The translations under genes were made by a program, and so were the position numbers. A stretch of DNA of 64,000 nucleotides from Chloroflexota bacterium (GTDB taxonomy: Bacteria > Chloroflexota > UBA11872), in contig JAPOWQ010000066.1 of assembly GCA_026707585.1 (NCBI GenBank), positions 1 to 64,000 of the forward strand, given 5' to 3'. Shown in pieces: positions 33,177-41,895 of this stretch. The notes under the pieces are model-generated. The model saw only the letters and a list, made by a program, of their open reading frames with translations, made no database searches and was not told the DNA's origin. The stretch's first letter is position 1; each line of letters starts with the position of its first letter.

Positions 33177-33296
33177 GAATTTGCGTCCACGGCGTCAACG
33201 TCGCCGCGATTGTGCCGAATGGACGGTGGCCGGGCAGGTTGCCGCCGCGGGGTGACTGGGTGAGCATGGCGCGGCGGTGGGTAGGGAGGTGGGTTG

Positions 33297-34397
33297 ATGG
33301 CAGGCAAGTACCGGGTCGCGATTATTGGGACGGGCCGGATGGGCGGGTTGATCGAGGACGAGATTCCGCTGGGGGACCCGAACCTCCCGTACGGCCATTT
33401 CTCGGCATACGAGTACATCGAGGAAACCGAAGTCGTGGCCGTGGCCAACCGCGGCGCGGAGCGGCTGCAGCGCTTCAGCGAGCGGTTCGGCGTCACCAAC
33501 ACGTACCTCGACTACCGGGAGATGATCGACAAAGAACAGCCGGATATCGTGAGCGTCACCACGCCCTCGTTCGCGCGAGCCGAGCCGCTGATCTATTGCG
33601 CCGAGCACGGCGTGCGGGCCATCTACAGCGAGAAGGGGCTGTGCGCCTCGCTGGCGGAGGCGGACCGGATCAGGGATGCGATGCACCGCAACGGCGTGGC
33701 GTTCAACTGGGGCGCCATGCGCCGGCACAACGTGGGCTTTCGGTTGCTGGCGGACGCCATCGCCGCCGGGGAGATCGGCGAGCCCGAGGCCGTGTTGATG
33801 CTCACTTACACCGACCTGATCAAGCACCACCCGCACACGCTGGACCTAGTCTCGATGCTGCTGGGCGACCCGCAGCCGCAGTGGGTGAGCGGCCGGCTGA
33901 TCCAGGCCGGGGATCCGTTCGACCCCGAGCCGCGGCGCGCGCACCCGGAATACGACGCCGAGAACCATCGATACCTGCCCTCACCGGGCTGGGAGGTCGC
34001 AGACCCGTATGTCGGTCACTTCCAGGTGGGGTACGCCAGCGGGGCGGTGGGCTACTTCATCCCGCACCGCGGGTTCCTGGACGTGCACGTGCTGGGCAGC
34101 GAAGGCACGGCCTACTCGCTGGATAACGGCCTGATGTTCGAACTCCGCCGCAGCACCGGCTCCAACCCCGACGACGTCACCACGCGCAAGCTCTACCCGG
34201 AGGGTGAAACGCCGACCGTCAACACCATCCGCGACCTGATCAACTCGCTGGAAACCGGCGAGCCGACGCGCGGCAATATCGACGTGACGATGCAGTCGGT
34301 GGAAGTGCAGTTCGCCATCGCGCACTCGCACCTGGCCGGCGGCGTGCGGGTGGAGGTGCCGGTGGCGGATCGGAGTCTTTACATCCCAGGGGGCTGA
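33297..34397 (+). CDS. Gfo/Idh/MocA-family dehydrogenase
   Basis: This 366-residue protein has the Rossmann motif VAIIGTGRMGG. The EKP motif reads SEKGLCAS (Lys kept, Pro replaced), and the Tyr/His region is TYTDLIKHHPHTLDLVSML. ATG 33297 is used because GGGAGGTGGG lies just upstream; a TTG one codon earlier is the alternative. It is divergent from the lyase gene 120 bases away. The substrate is probably a sugar or related polyol; none is shown by sequence. Confidence 0.9.
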   Translation: MAGKYRVAIIGTGRMGGLIEDEIPLGDPNLPYGHFSAYEYIEETEVVAVANRGAERLQRFSERFGVTNTYLDYREMIDKEQPDIVSVTTPSFARAEPLIYCAEHGVRAIYSEKGLCASLAEADRIRDAMHRNGVAFNWGAMRRHNVGFRLLADAIAAGEIGEPEAVLMLTYTDLIKHHPHTLDLVSMLLGDPQPQWVSGRLIQAGDPFDPEPRRAHPEYDAENHRYLPSPGWEVADPYVGHFQVGYASGAVGYFIPHRGFLDVHVLGSEGTAYSLDNGLMFELRRSTGSNPDDVTTRKLYPEGETPTVNTIRDLINSLETGEPTRGNIDVTMQSVEVQFAIAHSHLAGGVRVEVPVADRSLYIPGG

Positions 34398-34430
34398 GCC
34401 GTGACCGACGGCCCTTCCGGGCTGCGTGTG

Positions 34431-34471
34431 TTGACAACATGACATCATGGTGTAATGCTTACATGAGTCAT
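34431..34471 (+). promoter_or_regulatory. promoter and operator of an RHH/PIN toxin-antitoxin pair
   Basis: TTGACA at 34431-34436 is followed after 16 bases by TAATGC, a fair -35/-10 pair. Overlapping it, TGACATCATG (34439 on) and CATGAGTCA (34463-34471) form an imperfect inverted repeat, a reasonable site for a ribbon-helix-helix antitoxin to repress its own operon. Confidence 0.5.
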
Positions 34472-34488
34472 CGCACGGAGCCGAGGGC

Positions 34489-34737
34489 ATGCGGCGCACG
34501 CAGATTCAACTGGACGAGCCGCTGTACGAACTGACGAAGCAGCGCGCCTTTGCCGAGGGAAAGTCCATGTCGGCGGTGGTGCGCGAGGCGGTGGCGCAGT
34601 ACGTGGCCACGCCCACCAGGCGGCCGGACTCGCTGGCGAGCTTTTCCTTTATCGGCTCCGGCCGGTCGGAGCCCGGCGGTCCGCAGCCGCTGTCGGAGCG
34701 TCATGACGACGCGCTGGCCGAGGACTTTGGCGGCTGA
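34489..34737 (+). CDS. ribbon-helix-helix antitoxin
   Basis: This 82-residue protein has the RHH pattern RRTQIQLDEPLYELTKQRA at residues 2-20 (DNA-reading strand, then helix A). The second helix is GKSMSAVVREAVAQYVA, and an acidic flexible tail ends ALAEDFGG, which would bind the toxin. It is coupled to the downstream PIN gene, whose first codon overlaps its TGA stop (CTGA). It lies just after a promoter/operator block. Confidence 0.87.
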   Translation: MRRTQIQLDEPLYELTKQRAFAEGKSMSAVVREAVAQYVATPTRRPDSLASFSFIGSGRSEPGGPQPLSERHDDALAEDFGG

Positions 34738-35126
34738 TCTTTTTCGACACGTCGGCCGCGCTGGCGCTGGCCGACGTCAACGACCTGCACCACAGCCGCG
34801 CCGTACGTGCCATGCAGCGCGTGGTGGCCAGCGGCGAGCCGCTGCTGACGCACAACTACGTGCTGATCGAGACCGTCGCGCTTCTACAGCGGCGCCTGGG
34901 CATGCCGAGCGCCCGCGCGTTTCTATCCGACGCGCGGAACTTCACGGTTCACTGGGTCACGCCGGACGACCATTCCGAGGCTGTGATGCTGTTCGAGCAG
35001 CACAACCGGCGAGGCCTGAGCCTGGTGGACTGCATGAGCTTCGTGGTGATGCGGAAATACCAGGCCGCCACCGCCCTCGCCTACGACTCGGACTTTCAGG
35101 CCGAAGGGTTCGACGTCTTCGATTAG
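34734..35126 (+). CDS. PIN-domain toxin with apparent CTG start
   Basis: The family opening (I/M)FFDTSAALALAD is encoded from 34734. The frame upstream holds no ATG, GTG or TTG back to a TGA at 34704, so translation most likely begins at CTG 34734, overlapping the antitoxin stop as CTGA. The first ATG (34812) would remove the catalytic Asp5. Other acidic residues are the Glu in YVLIETVALLQ and Asp in SLVDCMSFVVM, with a final AYDSDFQAEGF. The product is 130 residues. Standard type II PIN ribonuclease. Confidence 0.83.
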   Translation: MIFFDTSAALALADVNDLHHSRAVRAMQRVVASGEPLLTHNYVLIETVALLQRRLGMPSARAFLSDARNFTVHWVTPDDHSEAVMLFEQHNRRGLSLVDCMSFVVMRKYQAATALAYDSDFQAEGFDVFD

Positions 35127-35177
35127 GCCGTGGCGGCGCGCCTCCAGAGTGAGGCGGCCGGCGGCCGGCCTGGAGCT

Positions 35178-35555
35178 CTAGCGCTCCAGCAGTTCGATCT
35201 CGTAGCCGTCGGGGTCGTCGACGAAGGCCATTTTGAGGCCGGTGGGGAAGGACTCACGCCAGTGGTCGGGCCAGATTTCCAGGCCCTTGCCTTCCAGCTC
35301 GTCGCAGAAGGCGATCAGGTCTGGCACGCCGATGGCGAAGTGCATGAGGTCCTCGGGGACGTTGAGCTCGTAGTCCGCCGAGTAGGTGAGCTCGATGGTG
35401 TGGTCGTTGCCCGGCAGTTCCAGGTGGACGATCTGGTTGCCGTGCGGCGACCGCTCGGAGCGGCTGAAGACCTTGAAGCCGAGGTTGTCTTCGTAGAAGC
35501 GGATCGATTGTTCCAGGTCGCTGACGCGGATGCGGGTGTGCAGGAGCTTGTACAT
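35178..35555 (-). CDS. lactoylglutathione-lyase-like VOC protein
   Basis: This 125-residue glyoxalase I-like protein starts MYKLLHTRIRVSDLEQSIRF with the metal His6. The rest follows the family closely: YEDNLGFKVF, GNDHTIELTYS (Glu), LMHFAIGVPDL (His) and MAFVDDPDGYEIELLER (Glu). All four likely metal ligands are present, unlike many VOC relatives, so glyoxalase activity on a methylglyoxal adduct is credible. The Met at 35555 is preferred to 35585 by family length. Confidence 0.9.
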   Translation of the reverse strand: MYKLLHTRIRVSDLEQSIRFYEDNLGFKVFSRSERSPHGNQIVHLELPGNDHTIELTYSADYELNVPEDLMHFAIGVPDLIAFCDELEGKGLEIWPDHWRESFPTGLKMAFVDDPDGYEIELLER

Positions 35556-35684
35556 GGGGCCTCTGGATTGCGGTTGGCGCGCCATCGTCGCACGTTCCCG
35601 CGGTGGACGGTACGGCGCCTGGATCCAGCTTGCCGCCCTGTGCGCTGGTGCGTGGTACTTTGAAATCAGCCGCCCGTCCCATCG

Positions 35685-36140
35685 TTGGAGCGCCCTCCCC
35701 TGAGCGTTGAGGTCTGGACCATCATTGGAACGACTCTAGGTACAGGGGCGGTGGTGCTTGGTGGGGTTATCGGCCTCATGCTTAAGCTCTGGAGCGACAC
35801 CAACCGTCGGATTGACCACCTGGAAGTCAGCCTGCGCGCGGAAATTCGCGCCATGCGAGACGAGTTGAAGGGCGACATCGCGGCGGTGCGTGACGAATTC
35901 CACCGTGAAGTCAGCGCGGTGCGGGCCGATACCACCGCCAGTATCGAACGCCTGAGCGACCGCCAGCACGCCGACGCCAACGCAATCAACGCGCGGCTGG
36001 ACGTCCTGCTGCTCGCCCGCGGTTCGCTCGCGGGGGTGCCCGATGCCGCTATCGCTTCAGGTGCGCAACAGCCCGCAGCCGAAGCCGGGCCCGAGTATCG
36101 GGTTCCCTCACCCGACGACGGCGGTTCGGACCGGCCCTAG
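35685..36140 (+). CDS. single-pass membrane protein with coiled coil
   Basis: This 151-residue protein has one membrane helix near the N-terminus (about residues 10-33, TIIGTTLGTGAVVLGGVIGL). A charged coiled-coil follows (residues 38-105, heptads such as RAEIRAMRDELKGDIAAVRD) and then a low-complexity tail. The start is TTG 35685 and is uncertain. No enzyme motif is present. A shorter protein of similar design is at 58557. It may be a structural or phage-derived membrane protein; function unknown. Confidence 0.6.
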   Translation: MERPPLSVEVWTIIGTTLGTGAVVLGGVIGLMLKLWSDTNRRIDHLEVSLRAEIRAMRDELKGDIAAVRDEFHREVSAVRADTTASIERLSDRQHADANAINARLDVLLLARGSLAGVPDAAIASGAQQPAAEAGPEYRVPSPDDGGSDRP

Positions 36141-36164
36141 GCGCCGGCGTCTCCACCCGAGTCG

Positions 36165-36887
36165 TCAAGTCCTTTTAGCGAAAGGGTTGGTCCAGAACGG
36201 AACGATGGCACGGCCGCGCCGCTTGGCCAGGGCGACGTAGAGGGCGGGACCGCCGAATGCCACCAGCCATGGAATCACGTGTTCGAACCAGAGGCTGGGC
36301 GTCAGGAAGTCGTGCACCAGCTTGTCGTCCACGATCAGCACCACGGCGATGCGGAAGATGAGCGCGCTGCCGATGTAGATGATGATCGGCGCCTTGTCCG
36401 TGGCCAGGGCAATCAGGCCGGCGCCCACGAACAGCAGCGGGATCGACAGCGCCAGGCCGAAGACCAGCAGCGGGATGTTGCCGTGGGCGGTGCCGGCGAC
36501 GGTGAGCACGTTGTCCAGGCTCATGACCACGTCGGCCAGGATGATCAGGCGGATAGCCTCCGGGAACGATGTCGCGGCGTCGTGCTCCTCGTCACCCTCA
36601 GGTTTGAGCAAGCGCCAGGCGACCCAGAACAGGGCCAGGCCCCCGATCATCGATATGGCGGGCGCCTGCAGGAGCAGGGTGGCAATGGAGGCCAGCGCGA
36701 TGCGCAGCACGACGGCGCCGCCGGCCCCGATGATGATGGCCCAGCGCCGCTGGCGACCCTGCAAGCGGCTGGCGACGACTCCGATGACCACGGCGTTGTC
36801 GCCGCTGAGAATCAGGTCGAAGAGGATGATCTGCCCGAGCGCGGCCGGGTCCTTGACGATGTCCTGAACGATCTGCCCGAGGTCCAT
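36165..36887 (-). CDS. TerC-family (YjbE-type) membrane protein
   Basis: This 240-residue protein has about seven membrane helices. The family Asp motifs LFDLILSGDNAVVIG in the first helix and LADVVMSLDNVLTVAG in the middle are the likely metal-coordinating residues of TerC proteins. These proteins are linked to metal-ion export, especially manganese, or to tellurite resistance. No yybP-ykoY riboswitch was recognised upstream. It is a single gene convergent to the coiled-coil protein. Confidence 0.92.
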   Translation of the reverse strand: MDLGQIVQDIVKDPAALGQIILFDLILSGDNAVVIGVVASRLQGRQRRWAIIIGAGGAVVLRIALASIATLLLQAPAISMIGGLALFWVAWRLLKPEGDEEHDAATSFPEAIRLIILADVVMSLDNVLTVAGTAHGNIPLLVFGLALSIPLLFVGAGLIALATDKAPIIIYIGSALIFRIAVVLIVDDKLVHDFLTPSLWFEHVIPWLVAFGGPALYVALAKRRGRAIVPFWTNPFAKRT

Positions 36888-37032
36888 CAGGCCCGCCCGG
36901 TCCGATTCACCTGCAGCACGTCTTCTTTAGCTATTCGTGAGGGCCGGGACGCCGTCCGCGGCCGGCACAAAGCGCGGCTAGTTTACGTGGGCCAGCCCGA
37001 TCCGTGGCCGGGCCGGGATCACTCGATGTCGT

Positions 37033-38001
37033 CTACTGGAGCCGCGCCCGGCTGGCGCGGAGTTCGTGGGCGCCGCTGGCGGTGGAGGTCTCGTAGACGT
37101 AGAAGAGGCTGTCGCCCAGCACGGCGTAGTCCAGGTAGCGCAGGCAGCCGGTGCCGGCGTGGCCCTGTAGCAGGGGACCGTCGTCGGAATGGCGCACGGT
37201 GGTGCTGAGGTCTTGCGAGAAGACCATGCCGGTGCGGTCCTCGTACACGTCGCCTTCGGTGGTGCGGCCGTCGTAGTAGATGAGGAAGCCGGCATCGGTG
37301 GGCATGACGGTGCTGACGCGAGTGACGTTGGCGTCCCAGCCTTTGCCTGGGGTCACGATGTCGCGCTCGAAGCCGAAGCGGCGGCCGTCGGCCGAGACCC
37401 AGAGGCCGGTGGGGTGCTCCACCAGCCCCGTGGTGAAGACGTTGCCGGTGCCGTGCAGCTGTTCGCGGGTTGCGCCGCCGGCCACGCGGTCGCGCGGGCC
37501 GTAGCCGGCGAACAGGTAGAACAGGCCGTCCAGCAGGAGCACCACGGGGTCCTTGACGCCTTCCGAGAACGTGTTGGCGGCGTCAAGGACGGGGATGCGT
37601 TGGGCGGGATCAAGGGCGGTGAGGTCGTCTGCTTCGAGCAGGTCGATGCGCCAGCGGCGGTCGGCGGGGTCCAGGTAGCTGACGTAGTAGCGCCAGGCGC
37701 CGCCGGGGATGCGGACAAGGGCCGAGCGTTCGAGGGACTCGGTGTCGAACTGGTCGGCCGTGCAGGCCCAGACGGGCTCCAGCGTGGCGATGTCGCGTAG
37801 CCGGAAGATCTCGGACTTCCAGCCGCGCCCCTGGTCCAACGGCCGCCGCCAGCGGACGCTCAGGTACAGGGCGTCCTCATCCAGCCAGAGGGCGGGCGCA
37901 CCCACCCAATAGCCGGGAGCGTCGACCTCAGGGCTCAGAAGCGTGACGCCATCGGCCGAATCGAAGAGCGGCACACCGCCAATCGGCGCGCGCGGCGGCA
38001 T
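37033..38001 (-). CDS. five-bladed propeller, glycosidase-like protein
   Basis: This 322-residue protein reads as a GH43/GH32-type propeller: GYWVGAPALWLDEDALYLSVR, FSEGVKDPVVLLLDGLFYLF and DAGFLIYYDGRTTEG are blade-like repeats. An Asp/Glu pair such as GVKDP could be catalytic. The Met at 38001 is chosen because the longer frame to 38244 would overlap the divergent aldo/keto reductase and has a low-complexity, non-family N-terminus. No signal peptide. Distinct from the propeller paralogues at 5 and 15 kb. Confidence 0.65.
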   Translation of the reverse strand: MPPRAPIGGVPLFDSADGVTLLSPEVDAPGYWVGAPALWLDEDALYLSVRWRRPLDQGRGWKSEIFRLRDIATLEPVWACTADQFDTESLERSALVRIPGGAWRYYVSYLDPADRRWRIDLLEADDLTALDPAQRIPVLDAANTFSEGVKDPVVLLLDGLFYLFAGYGPRDRVAGGATREQLHGTGNVFTTGLVEHPTGLWVSADGRRFGFERDIVTPGKGWDANVTRVSTVMPTDAGFLIYYDGRTTEGDVYEDRTGMVFSQDLSTTVRHSDDGPLLQGHAGTGCLRYLDYAVLGDSLFYVYETSTASGAHELRASRARLQ

Positions 38002-38116
38002 GGGCAGTCCAAGGGATGGCGTGGGCGGGCAGTCTCCCACAGGCGGGGTGCGGGGATTCGACAGGGCCGGCGGTCGCCGCCATAGTCCTACGGGACAGCC
38101 CGCACGTGAGCGCGCC

Positions 38117-38893
38117 ATGGAATACCTGCCACTCGGACGAACGACGACCCAGATTCCCAAGATTGGATTCGGCGCCTGGCAGTACCGGGGCGGCGCCGGT
38201 GTGCTGCGCCGGGCACACGAGCTGGGTGCCGCGTTTGTGGACACCGCCGAGGCTTACGGCTCCGAGGCCCAGGTGGCGCGGGACATCGGCGAATTGCGCG
38301 ACGAGTACTTCATCGCCACCAAGGTCTCGCCGGCAAACCTGGCCTATGACGACGTGCTGTCCCACGCCGACGCGAGCCTGGAGCGGCTGGAGACGGACCG
38401 GATCGACCTCTACCAGGTGCATCACCCGAATCCCGACATCCCGATCCCCGAGACGATGCGGGCCATGCGGCAACTGGTGAGCGACGGCAAGGTTCGCTTT
38501 GTGGGTGTGAGCAATTACTCGGTCGACGACATGAAGGAGTCGCAGGACGCGCTGGGCGACGTTCCGCTGGTGGCCAACCAGGTGCGCTACAGCGTGGCCG
38601 CCCGCCAGATCGAGGACGCGATCCTGCCGTATTGCCAGGAGCACGGGATCACCGTCATCGGCTTCAGTCCGCTGGTGAAGGGGGAGTTCGGAGACCCGGC
38701 CCTGGAACGGCTTGACGACGTGGCGGCGGAGGTGGGCAAGACTCCGGCGCAGGTGCTGCTGAACTGGGTGATCGATCGGCCCGGCGTGATGGCGATTCCC
38801 AAGACCGACCGCGTGGAGCGGGTGGACGAAGCCGTGGGCGCGGTGGGCTGGTCGCTTACGCCGGAGCAGCGGCGGACGCTGACGGGGGACTAG
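38117..38893 (+). CDS. aldo/keto reductase
   Basis: This 258-residue protein begins MEYLPLGRTTTQIPKIGFGA. Catalytic residues are in order: Asp and Tyr in FVDTAEAYGSE, Lys in FIATKVSPA and His in LYQVHHPNPD. The NADPH-binding end carries IPKTDRVERVDE. All four tetrad residues are present. Its last 38 bases overlap the 3' end of the convergent pseudouridine synthase gene. The nearby propeller and sugar-enzyme genes suggest a sugar or aldehyde substrate, which is inference. Confidence 0.92.
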   Translation: MEYLPLGRTTTQIPKIGFGAWQYRGGAGVLRRAHELGAAFVDTAEAYGSEAQVARDIGELRDEYFIATKVSPANLAYDDVLSHADASLERLETDRIDLYQVHHPNPDIPIPETMRAMRQLVSDGKVRFVGVSNYSVDDMKESQDALGDVPLVANQVRYSVAARQIEDAILPYCQEHGITVIGFSPLVKGEFGDPALERLDDVAAEVGKTPAQVLLNWVIDRPGVMAIPKTDRVERVDEAVGAVGWSLTPEQRRTLTGD

Positions 38894-39665
38894 CGACCGC
38901 GGCCTGCAGTTCGGCGCACTGGTCTGCGTTGAGCACGCGGACCGCGCCGGGCGCCAGCGCGCCCAGGCGGACGGTAGCAATGCGCAGCCGGCGAAGGGTC
39001 ACGACCTTGACCCCAACGGCGGTGAGCATGCGTCGGATCTGGCGGTAGCGGCCTTCGCGCAGGACCAGGCGCAGCGTGGCGCCGCCGCGGTGCTGGCGCA
39101 GGTTGCGCACTTCCGCGCGGGCCGGACGCGGGTCGCCGATGGATATGCCGTCGGCGAAGAGCCTGGGCAGGTCGCGCGGCGGATTGCCGCGCACCTCCGC
39201 CGAGTACTCGCGCTCGTGCCCGTAACGCGGGTGCATCAGGCGCTCGGCCAGTTCGCCGTCATTGGTTAGCAGCACCAGCCCTTCGGAGGGCGCGTCGAGG
39301 CGTCCTACGGGATAGAGGCGTACCTCGCGCAGGTCCGGCGGCAGCAGGTCCAGGACGGTGGGGCGGCCCTCGGGATCGCGCGCGGTGGTGATGACCCCGG
39401 GCGGTTTGTGGACGGCCACGACCAGGCGGCAGCCGGGCAACGTGCTGATCGGCTGACCGTCCAGGCGCACGTCCGCGCGCGCCGGGTCGATCCGCGTGCC
39501 GAGCGTTCGCACGACCTGGCCGTCGACCTGGACGCGGCCGGCAGCGATGGCCGCTTCCATGGCGCGGCGCGAGCCGGCGCCGGCGCGGGCCAGGAAGACG
39601 TGCAGGCGCACCGACCCGGATCGGTTCTCCGATTGATCGCCGGACCCGGTGGGCGCAGCTTTCAT
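38856..39665 (-). CDS. RsuA/RluB-family pseudouridine synthase
   Basis: This 269-residue RNA-modification enzyme has an N-terminal S4 RNA-binding domain (RLHVFLARAGAGSRRAMEAAI). The catalytic core has the motif GRLDAPSEGLVLLTNDGELA with catalytic Asp, then the family's EGRYRQIRRMLTAVG. It should isomerise one uridine in 23S (RluB-like) or 16S rRNA. Met at 39665 is used; 39722 is an alternative with an odd Pro/Arg-rich extension. The 3' end overlaps the convergent aldo/keto reductase by 38 bases. Confidence 0.9.
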   Translation of the reverse strand: MKAAPTGSGDQSENRSGSVRLHVFLARAGAGSRRAMEAAIAAGRVQVDGQVVRTLGTRIDPARADVRLDGQPISTLPGCRLVVAVHKPPGVITTARDPEGRPTVLDLLPPDLREVRLYPVGRLDAPSEGLVLLTNDGELAERLMHPRYGHEREYSAEVRGNPPRDLPRLFADGISIGDPRPARAEVRNLRQHRGGATLRLVLREGRYRQIRRMLTAVGVKVVTLRRLRIATVRLGALAPGAVRVLNADQCAELQAAVASPPSASAAAPA

Positions 39666-39756
39666 GACCGGCTCGGGAGGCCGAGGACCTCGGCCAGTGG
39701 GCCATGGCGGCCGACGGCTCATGGCTAACCGCAGTCTTGCGATGGATATCCGACCA

Positions 39757-39815
39757 CGAAAGGCCCTTCTGGCGGAGCCGGCTGACTCGCAGCCACGCAG
39801 CGTGCATGCTAAGGC
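39757..39815 (+). pseudogene. relic of a PspC-domain gene start
   Basis: This stretch (gaaaggcccttc…ccggctgactcgcagccac…) aligns with the ribosome site and first codons of the PspC gene at about 41005-41065 (gaaaggcccttc-ATG…ccggctgacccgcagccac). It encodes RLTRSHAACML against RLTRSHSDRML. The ATG is lost and the similarity fades within 60 bases. It sits just before the LiaF-like gene, as if the cluster had once been duplicated. Confidence 0.6.
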
Positions 39816-39962
39816 GTGGCCGGCCGTTCGGCGGCCCCGCGGCCGATTCGGCCCTTATCCTGACGGGCGCCCAGCCCCTGGTGGACGGGTTCTACGAGGG
39901 CATGGCCGTCGGGGCGAGGGTCACGCCGATAGTCAGCTAGACGGGGAGCAGCGGGGGCAGCA

Positions 39963-40889
39963 ATGAAGGAGCGGGTCCAGCGGCAGGGTTTTGGACTGCC
40001 CGGCAGTTTGCTTTTGCTTGGGGCCTTTGTGCTGCTGTGGCATTTCGAGATCCTGCCCGATGGCTATTGGGGGGAGTTCTTCCTCTTGTGGCCATTCTGG
40101 CTGGCGGCGACGGCGGCCAGCCTGCTGTTGTCGCGCTTGCACCCGTGGGCAGGTTCGCTGGCGGCCCTGGGCATCATGGCCGGCGCCCTGGCGGGGGCCT
40201 GGTGGGTGGCTGACAGTGACGATCGGAAGCCGATTCTGCCGGTGACCCCTGAGTCCATCTCGTTGCCGCTGGGCGGCGTGCAGACGGCGCAGGTGAACCT
40301 GACCGTCTCGAGCGGCGTGCTCGCGCTGAGCGGCGGAGCACCGTCGGGGCAGTTGCTGGTCGGCAGATTCGAAGGGATGGCCTTCCCGGCGGCGCAGTAT
40401 TCGGTGCGCGTGGGTACGGCGGGCGACCGACAGACGCTGGAGGTCAATCTGCAGGGTTCCTGGGAGGTTGCTTTCCCACCAGAGCGGCCCATCTCAAACG
40501 GACGTTGGAAGCTGCAACACGCCAGCGGCGTGCCGACCGACATCGGGGTGTACGGCGGCGCGACGACGCTGGACCTCGACCTGCAAGGGTTGAACGTACG
40601 AAGTCTGATTGTGGAGGCGGGCGCCGCGGACATCGCGGTGGCGCTGCCCGCCAGCGCGGGGCGCACGGACGCCAGCTTCATGCTGGGCGCGGGCAGCCTG
40701 GACATACGGATTCCGGCAGGCGTAGCGGCCCGAATCGAGTTGGAGGGCGGCGTGTCGAGCGTCGACATCGATACGGCGCGCTTCCCGTCACAAGGCGACG
40801 GCCGCTATGCCTCCCCGGACTTTGGGAATGCCGCCAACCGGGTGACGATCACGATCGGCACAGGCGCGGTCGACATCACCGTCCGCTAG
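39963..40889 (+). CDS. LiaF-like envelope-stress membrane protein 1
   Basis: This 308-residue protein has four short membrane helices (residues about 10-80) of the DUF5668 kind, with LLGAFVLLWHFEILPDGYWG repeated in its paralogue at 41892. A large C-terminal beta-rich domain follows (AGAADIAVALPASAGRTDAS, LDIRIPAGVAARIELEGG) of the LiaF/toast-rack type. Such proteins tune cell-envelope stress responses, usually through a two-component system not present here. It opens a four-gene cluster with PspC and a second LiaF-like protein. Confidence 0.82.
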   Translation: MKERVQRQGFGLPGSLLLLGAFVLLWHFEILPDGYWGEFFLLWPFWLAATAASLLLSRLHPWAGSLAALGIMAGALAGAWWVADSDDRKPILPVTPESISLPLGGVQTAQVNLTVSSGVLALSGGAPSGQLLVGRFEGMAFPAAQYSVRVGTAGDRQTLEVNLQGSWEVAFPPERPISNGRWKLQHASGVPTDIGVYGGATTLDLDLQGLNVRSLIVEAGAADIAVALPASAGRTDASFMLGAGSLDIRIPAGVAARIELEGGVSSVDIDTARFPSQGDGRYASPDFGNAANRVTITIGTGAVDITVR

Positions 40890-41016
40890 CCGCGACGGGC
40901 CTAGTCCTTTTGGCCGATTCGGCGGGAGGAAAATTACGGCCTTGGGGCGATGGCGGGGCGCCGCTCTCGGCTTACCGTGACCATGCACGACACACACAAC
41001 CGCGGAAAGGCCCTTC

Positions 41017-41655
41017 ATGGATAACCGGCTGACCCGCAGCCACTCGGACCGAATGCTCACCGGCGTGGCCGGCGGGATGGCGGAGTACTTCGACGTCGAC
41101 CCGGTGATCATCCGGCTGCTCTGGGTGCTGGGCGCCGTCTTCACGGGCGGGCTGTTGCTGGTCGTCTACTTCGTGATGGCGATCATCATGCCCGCGCCGC
41201 CGGACGACGAAGACGAGTACGAGGATGACGAGGAGGACGACGACCTCGAGGAGGAGGACGAGGCCGAGACTGCCGGCGACGAGTCGGACGCCGAGGTGTC
41301 CTCGGAGGATCAGGGCGAGGAAGCGACCGACGATGAGGCCGACACCAAGACCAGCGGCGCGGCAACGACCGCAACCGCTTCAACGGCGGCGGCCTCAGAC
41401 GCGCCGCTCGCCGAATCTCCGCGCGAGCCGAGGCGAAAGGCCCGCCGGGCCCGCAGGGGGTCGCGTCGGCGTGCCCGGCACCGCCGGGCGGCAGCCCGTC
41501 GCCGCGGCCAGGGCGCGCTCGTCATCGGCTCCATCCTGATCGGGATCGGCGCGTTGGCCCTGGTGGACCAGTTCAGCCTGTTCAGCTTCTGGCAGTTCTG
41601 GCCCCTCATTCTGATCGGGATCGGCGGCGCGCTGATCCTCGGCCGGATGCGTTAG
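41017..41655 (+). CDS. PspC-domain membrane protein
   Basis: This 212-residue protein begins with a PspC domain, RLTRSHSDRMLTGVAGGMAE, then YFDVDPVIIRLLWVLGAVF with two membrane segments. A highly acidic stretch (residues about 68-110, many Asp and Glu) and a basic Arg-rich stretch (132-170) follow. Two C-terminal helices match DUF5668. PspC proteins sense membrane stress. The juxtaposed acidic and basic segments are unusual and could self-associate. A ribosome site GGAAAGG precedes ATG 41017. Confidence 0.85.
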   Translation: MDNRLTRSHSDRMLTGVAGGMAEYFDVDPVIIRLLWVLGAVFTGGLLLVVYFVMAIIMPAPPDDEDEYEDDEEDDDLEEEDEAETAGDESDAEVSSEDQGEEATDDEADTKTSGAATTATASTAAASDAPLAESPREPRRKARRARRGSRRRARHRRAAARRRGQGALVIGSILIGIGALALVDQFSLFSFWQFWPLILIGIGGALILGRMR

Positions 41656-41664
41656 GGGGTCGTG

Positions 41665-41895
41665 ATGGCTCGAAACGACACGCACGACGACTCGGCGCCG
41701 GCTCGCAAGCGACGGCGACGGCGACGCGGGGACGGCGCCCTGGTCGGCGGCACGGCTCTCGTCTTGCTTGGTTCGGTCTTCCTTGCGGATGAGCTCGGCT
41801 GGGTCGAATTCGGCGACCTGTGGCCCGTGATCCTGATTGGGATCGGCCTGGTGATGATCGTCAGCTTCTTCGCCGACGCCAGGAGGTCCTCATGA
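41665..41895 (+). CDS. small DUF5668-type membrane protein
   Basis: This 76-residue protein has an Arg-rich cytoplasmic N-terminus (KRRRRRRGDG) and two membrane helices, GGTALVLLGSVFLADELGW and LWPVILIGIGLVMIVSFF. These match the C-terminal helices of the PspC protein just upstream. The stop codon overlaps the next start as ATGA, so it is coupled to the second LiaF-like gene. It is probably a helper of the envelope-stress complex. Confidence 0.75.
   Translation: MARNDTHDDSAPARKRRRRRRGDGALVGGTALVLLGSVFLADELGWVEFGDLWPVILIGIGLVMIVSFFADARRSS

Noticed and set aside
36888-37030. yybP-ykoY-type manganese riboswitch before the TerC gene
   Set aside because: The upstream strand lacks the conserved riboswitch core sequence.
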